39,355 nucleotides of DNA from Sphaerochaeta sp. (GTDB taxonomy: Bacteria; Spirochaetota; Spirochaetia; Sphaerochaetales; Sphaerochaetaceae), in assembly GCA_028699215.1 (NCBI GenBank), contig JAQVVB010000002.1, positions 1-39,355 on the forward strand, in the 5' to 3' direction. Shown piece by piece: positions 32,416 through 39,355 of the stretch. The notes under the pieces were generated by a model. It was not told where the DNA came from and made no database searches. It saw nothing but the letters and a program-made list of their open reading frames with translations. Every line of letters begins with the position of its first letter. Position 1 is the first letter of the stretch. A program made the position numbers and the translations under genes.

Positions 32416-33639
32416 ATGCGTTTTACGTATGAATGCTGCGATTGCGGCAAAGTCTTTGAATCGGAAGAGGTACTGTACCAGTGCCCTGAATGTGCAGAAA
32501 AGAATGACGGAAGTTCATTTCCCAAGGGCAATCTGATAGTCAAACTCAACAAAGAAGACTTGGAAGAACTTGCAAAAAGAGAACATGTAACCATGTACGA
32601 CTTCTTCCCCTACACCATTCCAACCCCCGAGGTGTATCCTGTGGGAGGAACCCCCATTGCAAAACCTGCCAGACTTGCAAAAAAGTATGGCTTGAAGAAT
32701 CTTACTTGTAAACTCGACAGTGCCCTGCCTTCAGGTTCCTTCAAGGATCGGGCAAGTCAGCTGATTGCAGCCCAGGCGATTGCACACAAGCAGAACAGAA
32801 TAGCTCTCGCTTCAACAGGTAATGCAGGAGCTGCCATGAGTTGTGCAGGAGCTGCGTATGGTTTGGAGATCATTCTTTTTGTTCCTGCCACCGCCCCCAT
32901 CAACAAATTGATGCAGAGCGTACTCTATGGAGCCACCGTAGTCCCTGTCAAAGGAACCTATGATGATGCTTTCGCCCTTTCCATTGCCTATACGAAGAAG
33001 TTTGGAGGCATCAACCGCAACACCGCTTACAATCCGATGACGATTGAAGGCAAGAAGAGCATCTCCATTGAATTGTTTGAACAAATGGGAAGAAAAGCTC
33101 CCGATGTAGTATATGTCCCCGTGGGAGACGGCTGCATTTATGCAGGTGTGTTCAAGGGCTTCTACGACCTCAAGGAAGCTGGCCTCATCAATAAGATGCC
33201 CCATATCATTTGCGTACAAAGCAAGCAGAGCAATGCGATCAGCAAAGCCTGGGAAACCGGAGATTTCAGTTGCATCGATGCTGCCACCACCCGTGCCGAC
33301 AGCATTAGTGTGGAAAGTCCGGCAAATGGACGTATGGCGGTGCGATACATCAATGAATGCGATGGTTGGGCAACGCAAGTAGATGACAGTGAAATTCTTG
33401 AAGCCCAACTTGAACTGACCAGAGAAGCTGGTATTTTCGTAGAACCTGCAGCTGCTTGTGCTTGGGCAGGCGTAAAGAAAGACAACAAGATGCTCATCGA
33501 GAAGTTTGGAGAGGATGTCAGTGTATGTACGCTGCTCACTGGTACAGGATTCAAGGATATGGCGGTCTTCACCGGTCGCGTTTCCATTCCTGAAGCCATA
33601 GAGAACAGTACTGAAGCTGTAATCAAACGATTCGAGTAG
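32416..33639 (+). CDS. threonine-synthase-like PLP enzyme with N-terminal zinc ribbon
   Basis: A 407-residue fold-type II PLP enzyme close to threonine synthase. It begins with a zinc ribbon (Cys7/Cys10 and Cys23/Cys26), then carries the Schiff-base Lys110 in PSGSFKDRAS, the ASTGNAGAA substrate loop (132-140), and GDGCIYAGV in the cofactor phosphate region. The start MRFTYECC follows GGAGGAAAT; an earlier in-frame ATG lies inside the hairpin. It could be an ordinary threonine synthase, but there are no homoserine pathway genes here and it follows another PLP enzyme next to ygfK, so a role in amino acid breakdown (an ammonia-lyase or phospho-leaving-group elimination) is a fair alternative. 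A strong terminator follows. Confidence 0.8.
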   Translation: MRFTYECCDCGKVFESEEVLYQCPECAEKNDGSSFPKGNLIVKLNKEDLEELAKREHVTMYDFFPYTIPTPEVYPVGGTPIAKPARLAKKYGLKNLTCKLDSALPSGSFKDRASQLIAAQAIAHKQNRIALASTGNAGAAMSCAGAAYGLEIILFVPATAPINKLMQSVLYGATVVPVKGTYDDAFALSIAYTKKFGGINRNTAYNPMTIEGKKSISIELFEQMGRKAPDVVYVPVGDGCIYAGVFKGFYDLKEAGLINKMPHIICVQSKQSNAISKAWETGDFSCIDAATTRADSISVESPANGRMAVRYINECDGWATQVDDSEILEAQLELTREAGIFVEPAAACAWAGVKKDNKMLIEKFGEDVSVCTLLTGTGFKDMAVFTGRVSIPEAIENSTEAVIKRFE

Positions 33640-33663
33640 ATCATTGATGGTGAAGAGAAGAAG

Positions 33664-33698
33664 CAAGCAGGCCGATTGGTCTGCTTGTTTCATTTTTC
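33664..33698 (+). terminator. rho-independent terminator after the PLP genes
   Basis: A 10-bp stem (33664-33673 with 33678-33687, one G-T pair) around a four-base loop, followed by a T-rich run. It ends the plus-strand PLP operon 25 bases after the stop and may also serve the convergent hipA transcript. Confidence 0.88.
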
Positions 33699-33723
33699 CC
33701 TTACCACTCAAGGTTGAATCTCT

Positions 33724-34989
33724 TCACTTCCCAAGCTGCCTGATCCTCTTATCCACTTGTTTTCTCATTGTGGTGAAGAGAGGTTCTTTCATGGGTGAAG
33801 CAGGTAACAAAGCAACTGCTTCAAACGCCTTGACAATTGCAGAAACCATCGAGTCCAACAATGTTTCCATATAGTGTTTACCGATTCCCACCTCTTTTCC
33901 AAACCTAAGAAAATGTTCTTTTCTGATGTGTTCAATACGATATTCTCCACCGATCTTCATGGATAGGTTTGATGACAGATCCTCATACGCCATGGTAGAA
34001 ACCAAGTCATAGGATGGGGACAAGAGAGACGACCCTTGGTCAGGATAGAGGAAAGAAATATTCTTCCCATGTGCGTCACAGTTTCCGATGAGAAAACAAA
34101 AAACCGCGAGATCCAGCAATTCACGCACATCGATAATTGGTGCAGAAGAAATGTCTTGCACCAAAGAAACAATTTCACGGAATCCAGGACCGCCATCCGC
34201 TTCATATTTACAGTCCGGCATAATTCCAAGCGCCTGGCAGGCATCTTCTTGTTGGATACGTTCTATACAAGGAGGATCCAAGGAGCGTATTTTCCTGTCA
34301 TACCGCTCTATTATGAAGACGGGAGTGCTTTCCAGCATCATCAACTCAGTGGAAGGTACCGAAAGCCCACACAGAGAAGCAACCTGCATACACAAATACT
34401 CATTCACAGCAAGGTCAGGAAATGGATGTCTTGAGGGTTTCAGAATATGGGTGGAAGGCGCCCCTGAAAGGGGAATATACCAAACACCATTGAAACGAGC
34501 CAATGGAATCTTCTGTTGTGCACCCGCCAAGGATACTCTTGCATCTGAAACTCCGACAAGAAGTGGCCGTTTGTCCATCCGCTTAATCAAAGCAGCAAGT
34601 TCGCTATCTTCAATCCTCCGGTATTGGGTTGTAAAAGGTAAAGGAATGAAGCTTTCCAAGTTTTCCTTATATTCTTTTTCATTGACCAAAGTCACAGATC
34701 CTGCACACTCTTTGCCCAAAGCCTCCAGCAATTTCAAAGAGCTCGATTCCGATACATGAAGGAATTCGGAAATCTTCCTTTTCAATTCACCGTCAGGAAG
34801 AAGACCTGAGAAAAAAGGGAGACAGGCCTTTGAGGAGAACTCTTGCCTCTGCAGTGGAAGAGAGTGCGACAGGGGTTTTGCATCAGGAGTGTCCAGATAC
34901 TTGTAATCATAGCGAAAGGTTACCCCTCGATCCACCGTACCGCACAGAAGACCAATCCTGTTTCCTTTTTGACTGACTACAAGATTCAT
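33724..34989 (-). CDS. hipA: HipA-family serine/threonine kinase toxin
   Basis: A 421-residue HipA-like kinase. E. coli HipA phosphorylates glutamyl-tRNA synthetase and causes growth arrest; the target here is unknown. The N-terminal HipA_N-like domain (about 1-110) is followed by SLAGAQQK (153-160, the nucleotide-binding loop), the catalytic NCDAHGKN (303-310) and the metal-binding aspartate in PSYDLV (325-330). All key residues are present, so the kinase looks active. It overlaps the stop of hipB by ATGA, the common arrangement where antitoxin is translated first. Confidence 0.92.
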   Translation of the reverse strand: MNLVVSQKGNRIGLLCGTVDRGVTFRYDYKYLDTPDAKPLSHSLPLQRQEFSSKACLPFFSGLLPDGELKRKISEFLHVSESSSLKLLEALGKECAGSVTLVNEKEYKENLESFIPLPFTTQYRRIEDSELAALIKRMDKRPLLVGVSDARVSLAGAQQKIPLARFNGVWYIPLSGAPSTHILKPSRHPFPDLAVNEYLCMQVASLCGLSVPSTELMMLESTPVFIIERYDRKIRSLDPPCIERIQQEDACQALGIMPDCKYEADGGPGFREIVSLVQDISSAPIIDVRELLDLAVFCFLIGNCDAHGKNISFLYPDQGSSLLSPSYDLVSTMAYEDLSSNLSMKIGGEYRIEHIRKEHFLRFGKEVGIGKHYMETLLDSMVSAIVKAFEAVALLPASPMKEPLFTTMRKQVDKRIRQLGK

Positions 34990-35201
34990 ATACGTTTCTC
35001 CGCGTTCAGGTCAATTCCCAAACGAGAAAGGACCGTCAACACCTTGCCCAAATGGAGAGACTCTTTGCCATTTTCAAGTTCCGACCAGAAACGTACCCCT
35101 ACTCCACAAAGTCCTGAAGCCTCTTTCTGCGTGAGGCCCAATTCTTTACGACGGGACCGGACGAGTGTGGCAATGTCGATGCTTTCCTTGATATGGTTCA
35201 T
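34986..35201 (-). CDS. hipB: HipB-like XRE antitoxin
   Basis: A 71-residue helix-turn-helix protein (residues 10-65: VRSRRKELGLTQKEASGLCGVGVRFWSELENGK contains both helices of the XRE type; written here as the motif, with Gln25 and Trp39 in conserved places). It should bind the three CCCGTTCGGG sites upstream and repress hipBA while holding HipA inactive. The ATG at 35201 is preferred; an alternative TTG further up would start inside the first operator. The ribosome site is weak (TAAG), consistent with modest expression. Confidence 0.88.
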   Translation of the reverse strand: MNHIKESIDIATLVRSRRKELGLTQKEASGLCGVGVRFWSELENGKESLHLGKVLTVLSRLGIDLNAEKRI

Positions 35202-35213
35202 AGTAAGTATCTT

Positions 35214-35241
35214 AGTATTCCCGAACGGGTAAATCAAGCAA
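35214..35241 (-). promoter_or_regulatory. candidate hipBA promoter
   Basis: On the minus strand TTGCTT (35236-35241) and AATACT (35214-35219) with a 16-base spacer. The first CCCGAACGGG operator (35220-35229) lies exactly between the two elements, as expected for autorepression. Confidence 0.5.
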
Positions 35242-35327
35242 TCCTTCTAGCTTTTTCGTTACTATTTTCCCGTTCGGGTAAATTTATCATACCATAGCTC
35301 TTTTTCCCTAGTATTTTCCCGTTCGGG
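35220..35327. promoter_or_regulatory. three HipB-type operators at 49-bp intervals
   Basis: The 10-base palindrome-like sequence CCCG-NN-CGGG occurs at 35220-35229 (with AA), 35269-35278 and 35318-35327 (with TT). The start-to-start distance is 49 bases both times. All ten bases are identical once strand is allowed for, and the sequence between the sites is unrelated. HipB-type dimers are the likely ligand. Confidence 0.85.
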
Positions 35328-35340
35328 ATTTTACAAATTA

Positions 35341-35544
35341 AAATTTTTCAAATACTTATACTCTCTTGGTTGGATTCTTGGTCACTTAGGGGTTTTCCTT
35401 TCCCATGCAACCAATCCCTTTGATCTGCCTGATGGAAATCGTACAAAAGATATTGCCGAAAAAGCTCTAAGGATAGGAAAACGAGAGGGCTTGTTCCTTT
35501 TCACCTTTGACAAAACTGGTTCATTGCAGTACCTTTTGTCTTGA
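35341..35544 (+). pseudogene. orphan open frame, possible decayed gene end
   Basis: A frame of 67 codons plus TGA that has no ATG, GTG or TTG near its beginning. The last 45 residues look protein-like (HATNPFDLPDGNRTKDIAEK, then ALRIGKREGLFLFTFDKTG). I do not recognise it. It could be the remnant of a gene whose front was lost when hipBA was inserted, or chance. Confidence 0.25.
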
Positions 35545-35567
35545 GATAGTAACGAGAGGTAATTTGC

Positions 35568-36041
35568 ATGCAGAACTTTCTTATCGGTCTCGGCATCGGA
35601 GTCGTTCTAGCCATTGTTCTTGTCGTAGTCCTGTCTGTGAAAAGGCACAAGGAAATCCTTGTTGCTTCCAAAGAGACTGAACGCTTGAAAAGAATGTTGA
35701 CGGATCGAATGGATCTCGAGAGCGAAGGGATCGCAAAGTTGAAAGACCAATATGAGGATGTCAAGAAACAGAATGAAAACCTCAGGATGAGTCTCAACAC
35801 CTACTCCCAGAAGCCTGGGAGAAAAGAAATTGCTCGTTTGCATGTATACCAACTTGCTGTCGATAGGTTGACGATCAACAGTCCTGGATTTGGAGCAGCA
35901 TGGCAAGCCGCACTAAAGGAAAGTGAGGACGAATTTCAGAAGACCTATTTTGGAGTGCAACCCTTCATCAAGCGCTTGATTCCCATCAAGACAGATGCAG
36001 CAGTGCTTCCCCAAGCGATCGGTACTGACGAGAAAAACTGA
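35568..36041 (+). CDS. single-pass membrane protein with coiled coil, unknown function
   Basis: A 157-residue protein with one N-terminal transmembrane helix (residues 4-24, GLGIGVVLAIVLVVVLSV) and a charged helix from about 27 to 80 with heptad-like spacing (KETERLKRMLTDRM, KLKDQYEDVKKQNENLRMSL), then a compact C-terminal part. The topology, a short exterior and a cytoplasmic coiled coil, recalls YhcB/ZapG-like proteins, but I do not claim homology. GAGAGG precedes the ATG. The tRNA-Leu gene begins six bases after its stop. Confidence 0.7.
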   Translation: MQNFLIGLGIGVVLAIVLVVVLSVKRHKEILVASKETERLKRMLTDRMDLESEGIAKLKDQYEDVKKQNENLRMSLNTYSQKPGRKEIARLHVYQLAVDRLTINSPGFGAAWQAALKESEDEFQKTYFGVQPFIKRLIPIKTDAAVLPQAIGTDEKN

Positions 36042-36047
36042 AAACAA

Positions 36048-36131
36048 GCCGAAATGGTGGAATTGGTAGACACAAGGGACTTAAAATCCCTTGCTCTTTA
36101 GAGCGTACGGGTTCAAGTCCCGTTTTCGGCA
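36048..36131 (+). tRNA. tRNA-Leu (anticodon TAA)
   Basis: A full class II cloverleaf: acceptor GCCGAAA pairs with TTTCGGC, the anticodon loop CTTAAAA gives TAA, a long variable arm follows, and the T arm contains GGGTTCAAGTCCC. The discriminator is A and CCA is not encoded. It is probably cotranscribed with the coiled-coil gene, and a terminator follows. Confidence 0.95.
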
Positions 36132-36152
36132 AACCATTACAATTCATAGAAA

Positions 36153-36197
36153 AAAACAGGTTCCACCATCAATTTGGGAGAACCTGTTTTCCTTTTT
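36153..36197 (+). terminator. rho-independent terminator after tRNA-Leu
   Basis: An 11-bp stem (36153-36163 with 36180-36190) closed by a 16-base loop and followed by a T-rich run, 21 bases downstream of the tRNA. Confidence 0.85.
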
Positions 36198-36258
36198 ATC
36201 AAGACAGAAAGCCACTTGGCCCTATTCCCTGGAAGAGAATTTCAATGAACCTTTGAGA

Positions 36259-36672
36259 TTATTTTCCTTCATCAACCAATTCAAACATCGCAGCCGGTAC
36301 ATTCTTTTCAATGAAAGGGAGGAAACTCCCACACACTTCCTTCTCGTACTCGACATCGATCATTTCACCATCCAGGCGAACGACTTTGAATTGCACGAAA
36401 TCATCAGCATCTCTGAATGAACGGAGATACAGCATATCGCCGATTGCAAAGGATGCTTCCGCTGGCATCGTTTCTTCTGGTTTCAATACGAGATTACTTC
36501 CCTGAATTTTCTTCCAATGCAATGTTTTTTTAAAAATATAGTAGCACCAATAATCATCCCCACCCTTGCCATCTTTATTTGGCTCAAATGAACCATGAAT
36601 AACATAGATCTTATTTTTATCGACACTATTTCTTACAATATCTCCACTCTGAAATCTTCCACCATCATCCAT
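36259..36672 (-). CDS. hypothetical protein with two similar beta-rich halves
   Basis: A 137-residue soluble protein that I do not recognise. Both halves begin with a similar pattern, F-x-x-GD-hydrophobic (FQSGDIVRNS near residue 7; FAIGDMLYLRS near residue 75), followed by strand-rich sequence, which suggests two small SH3- or KOW-like barrels. AAGGAG lies ten bases before the ATG. It is a single gene on the minus strand between the tRNA terminator and a divergent gene. No function can be proposed. Confidence 0.65.
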   Translation of the reverse strand: MDDGGRFQSGDIVRNSVDKNKIYVIHGSFEPNKDGKGGDDYWCYYIFKKTLHWKKIQGSNLVLKPEETMPAEASFAIGDMLYLRSFRDADDFVQFKVVRLDGEMIDVEYEKEVCGSFLPFIEKNVPAAMFELVDEGK

Positions 36673-36819
36673 ACTGTTCGTTCTCCTTGATTCCTCAATC
36701 GAAATCCATCTTTTTCAGGCAAGAATAATTTCGTTGCTTGTTCGTACTCACCATACATTTCTTATCCTAAGAAGTATACAATTGGCTCCAAATTATCCTC
36801 TATTTGTTGACTCCCAACA

Positions 36820-37938
36820 ATGTTCCTTTCAGGACAATCACCAAACTTCCTTGACCACACCATGTTTTTATTCCATGCTCTATCCATGTGGGAAACCTTT
36901 ACAACCGATACGGGATTACAGGCAAGTCAAGTACAGACAATCCAAGAGAAAGCAATCGCACTCAAGGATTCTCCTCTTCACCTTAGTCTTACTCACAAGG
37001 CCAAAACAGCCATCTTCAACCAAGACAATGCATCGTTGGCATCGCTATGCAAACAGGGTATTGCTTCCTATGGGTTCTTGTATCCTTTGGTGCTTCTCCA
37101 AGCTGCATTTACTTCCATCCTTTCCCTCTTTGAAAATCTTGCAATCGATGAGCAGATCAGAAGGGATACGCTTTCAGATATTTCCATTTGGGTGAAGGTC
37201 TATGAAAAACACCATCAGGGAGAACCAGGTCTTAAACAAGTCGATTGGATCAGTAAAAGCTGTTGTGCCAAGGTTCTCCGCTTTGGTAGGCTCCAGTATG
37301 AAAAAGGTCCGTTTATGTTCCCCTACTCCATCTACTATGATACGTTGAGCCAAACATACAGGATTTTCGCCAACCAAGGAGTCTTCTGTGATGAAAAAGG
37401 ATTCATTGTCGATGAAGAGCGAAGTTCTTTTACAACCTCCTATCTACAGACTCCTGATTTCCTGATAGCCAATGAAGTGAACCAAACACAAGGTTGTATA
37501 GCAGAAGAACCAACGAAAAGTTATCTAGCTTTCCTTGTATTGCTTTGCGAAAAAGATGATATCGTAGTCCATATGCATATTCCTGAAGGAGAAATGCTTA
37601 CACCACTCTCAGTCGACAACTCACTTTCACAAGCGAAAACGCATTTTTCATCCTGTCCATTATTTGTTTGTGCCTCTTGGCTGCTTGATCCAGAACTCAT
37701 GCAGGTAAGCAATCCAGACGGGAACATATGCCGCTTCATGCAACGTTTTTTGAAATTCCCCATCGCGTTTGGTACACCTCAACTATATGAGAGGGTCTTT
37801 GATTTTGGATGCGACAAAGCATGTGTCCTCAGCTATGAATGTACAACCAGCCTGCAGAAGCAGGTACAAAAACATCTCATGCAAGGAGGAACGTTTCACA
37901 CGATGGGAGGATTCCTCCCCAGACCATGCAAAGAGTAA
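36820..37938 (+). CDS. acyltransferase-domain-like protein (GNAT-like C-terminal half)
   Basis: A 372-residue protein resembling Firmicutes proteins annotated 'acyltransferase domain-containing' (DUF5596 with GNAT-like C-terminal domain), from memory. Supporting stretches are AKVLRFGRLQYEKGPF near residue 150, VVHMHIPEGEMLTPLSVDNSL near 255 and CASWLLDPEL near 290, which form the GNAT-like part. The substrate is unknown. The start is uncertain: three ATG codons in the first 25 residues all lack a strong ribosome site, and the one at residue 15 or 23 could be used. Its stop lies 20 bases from the convergent stop of the next gene. Confidence 0.6.
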   Translation: MFLSGQSPNFLDHTMFLFHALSMWETFTTDTGLQASQVQTIQEKAIALKDSPLHLSLTHKAKTAIFNQDNASLASLCKQGIASYGFLYPLVLLQAAFTSILSLFENLAIDEQIRRDTLSDISIWVKVYEKHHQGEPGLKQVDWISKSCCAKVLRFGRLQYEKGPFMFPYSIYYDTLSQTYRIFANQGVFCDEKGFIVDEERSSFTTSYLQTPDFLIANEVNQTQGCIAEEPTKSYLAFLVLLCEKDDIVVHMHIPEGEMLTPLSVDNSLSQAKTHFSSCPLFVCASWLLDPELMQVSNPDGNICRFMQRFLKFPIAFGTPQLYERVFDFGCDKACVLSYECTTSLQKQVQKHLMQGGTFHTMGGFLPRPCKE

Positions 37939-37958
37939 GGTCAAAGAACCTATGCCTT

Positions 37959-39355
37959 TTATTGTTTTTTCTTTTTCTTCCCTTGCAACTGCTTCTCTAT
38001 CGCAGAGGAAGCAAGTTTCCCAGTAAGCACACTGATTGGTAATCCGGAGGGAGAAAACGTCCACTGCCCGGCTTGAAATACATCTTTCATCGGAGTTTCT
38101 ATTGCCTTCTTGATCTTCTTGAACCCACTTATCGAAGGTTGAATCTCATTGGTGAAAGACCATCCGGTTATCGCTCCGTCACAGGAATTGGTGAGTTTTT
38201 CAATGCTGAGAGGAGTAGAACAGAGAGAGACCACTACATGTTCAGTGAAAGCAGGAAACAGGCTCTTTTCAAAAAGACCTATGATGGTGTTCGTACAAAG
38301 GACCTTGAGTTCTTCATACCACCCATCTTGCTGAATGTATTTGGCAAGCCCATAGTCAAAGAGTGTGCTGAGTATGATGCCGCAACAACCTTCAGGAGCA
38401 AGAGAAGCATCCCTTACTGCAGGAGAGGAGATTTCATATGTGGTGAGCTCAAGATACTGAACGATATGCTCTTGTAAGGCTTGTCGTTTCTTTTCTCTTG
38501 AAAGCTGATCATTCTTTACGATTTTTTCCCACGCCTCAGTCGTCAAAGGCCCCACTCCTTTTGTTGAAAGTGTATGAAACCGATGAGCTCCACAGTGAGC
38601 ATCTACAAAGGAAGGAGCATAGGAACTTCCCACATACAGCGATAGAATGGAGTTTCCACCTTTTGAATGGTCGAGCAAAACCTTTCTTTTCGAGATGCTC
38701 TCTACTAGCCTCTTAGTATCGAGTGTTGAAAGATCAACAGCCTTGTACAGACTTTTCTGATCGGCAGCCCAAACAAGCTTCTTAAAACCAAAGGCTCGTC
38801 CCTCTGTATCAACAACACATTTTTCTTGCATATTCACTGAGACTATTTCCGTTTCATTCTCAAAATCAGCACCCCGTTCCATACAATATGATGTCAATTT
38901 CTCCACTAGGACACCAGTACCTCCCAAGGGGTAACAGTAATCGAGATAAAGCCCAAAATAACTGAGGGCAAAAAAAGCAGGGGTATCAGTAAAAAAATGT
39001 TGGGTGATTACATCGATGAGGGATTGGTCATCTGTAAATTGTTTGAGAAACGCAACGATCGGCTGTGAATACTTCCCTACTTGCTTGATGGTCTTGCGAT
39101 ATCTTGAAAGCCAAGGCAAGAGCGTATGAAGCATGTAATCCTTGTCTGAATAGGAATCGAGAAAAAGCGGATTGTCAATTCCATAGAGGACATCCATAAA
39201 CTCCATACTCTTTTCAATTTCTTGGATTATTTTCGAAATTTCACCCTTTCTCTGGGGGAATTGGCGTTGCATCATATCTTGATAGGCATAGAGACTCTGT
39301 CTATTCACCAAGACTAAAGAGTCATCTCCAAGACCGATGGTAACGTTGTTTTGTA
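37959..39355 (-). CDS. CrtI/phytoene-desaturase-like FAD oxidoreductase, N-terminus outside window
   Basis: A flavoprotein of the CrtI/amine oxidase group, of which at least 464 residues lie here. The frame is open to the window edge, so the gene begins beyond it and the N-terminal FAD Rossmann motif is not visible. The middle has YPLGGTGVLVEKL, the usual 'GG...L' active-site strand of CrtI-like enzymes, and the C-terminus has GQWTFSPSGLPISVLTGK, which contacts FAD. The end is very basic (KKKKKQ). The substrate (a carotenoid, retinol-like or unsaturated lipid) is unknown. A GTG at 39311 is in frame but is not a credible start. Confidence 0.8.
   Translation of the reverse strand, partial: QNNVTIGLGDDSLVLVNRQSLYAYQDMMQRQFPQRKGEISKIIQEIEKSMEFMDVLYGIDNPLFLDSYSDKDYMLHTLLPWLSRYRKTIKQVGKYSQPIVAFLKQFTDDQSLIDVITQHFFTDTPAFFALSYFGLYLDYCYPLGGTGVLVEKLTSYCMERGADFENETEIVSVNMQEKCVVDTEGRAFGFKKLVWAADQKSLYKAVDLSTLDTKRLVESISKRKVLLDHSKGGNSILSLYVGSSYAPSFVDAHCGAHRFHTLSTKGVGPLTTEAWEKIVKNDQLSREKKRQALQEHIVQYLELTTYEISSPAVRDASLAPEGCCGIILSTLFDYGLAKYIQQDGWYEELKVLCTNTIIGLFEKSLFPAFTEHVVVSLCSTPLSIEKLTNSCDGAITGWSFTNEIQPSISGFKKIKKAIETPMKDVFQAGQWTFSPSGLPISVLTGKLASSAIEKQLQGKKKKKQ

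Noticed and set aside
35220-35327. CRISPR-like regular repeat
   Set aside because: Only ten bases repeat, there are three copies, no cas genes are nearby, and the sites fit a HipB operator.

Overview
The window looks like the chromosome of a fermentative, anaerobic bacterium of moderate GC content. Gene content and my recall of homologues point to a Spirochaetota member of the Sphaerochaeta type; this is an inference, because no rRNA or other taxonomic marker lies here. Genes are tightly packed, many join by ATGA stop/start overlaps, and most have a clear AGGAG-type ribosome binding site.

Left part (1-14550): a minus-strand operon proA-proB-glycosyltransferase-like-amidase (proline synthesis, then envelope genes); a divergent three-gene ABC importer of the iron/siderophore/B12 class; adenine deaminase (minus) facing a purine permease (plus) across an AT-rich regulatory gap; an operon of PTS-IIA-like protein, cation/proton antiporter and a small PII-like protein; then an HI0933-type flavoprotein with a VOC protein.

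Centre (14577-33640): the highlight, a purine/urate-type catabolic island. Ten minus-strand genes run ygfK - ssnA - ygeY - molybdopterin hydroxylase subunit - [2Fe-2S] subunit - FAD subunit - 8-oxoguanine-deaminase-like - ygfM-like FAD subunit - xdhD-like hydroxylase - ygeW. Divergent from ygfK are two PLP fold-type II enzymes: a 488-residue unassigned one and a threonine-synthase-like one. The ygf/yge/ssnA set matches the cluster that recent work links to anaerobic uric acid breakdown. Here the usual PLP enzyme YgeX (2,3-diaminopropionate ammonia-lyase) and the hydantoinase HyuA are not seen, and the two PLP enzymes are candidates for the missing late step. With adenine deaminase, the permease and the 8-oxoguanine deaminase, a route can be read: purine uptake, deamination, hydroxylation by molybdenum enzymes, reduction by YgfK, ring opening and ureido/carbamoyl removal (SsnA, YgeY, YgeW), and PLP-dependent deamination of a C3 amino acid. 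Individual reactions are inferred. Exact GCAACA-N4-GCAACA direct repeats precede ade, ygeW and ygfK, which suggests a shared regulator.

Right part (33664-39355): a HipA/HipB toxin-antitoxin pair whose promoter carries three identical CCCGTTCGGG operators exactly 49 bp apart; a membrane-anchored coiled-coil protein followed by tRNA-Leu(TAA); an unknown small protein; an acyltransferase-domain-like protein; and a CrtI-like flavoprotein cut by the window edge.
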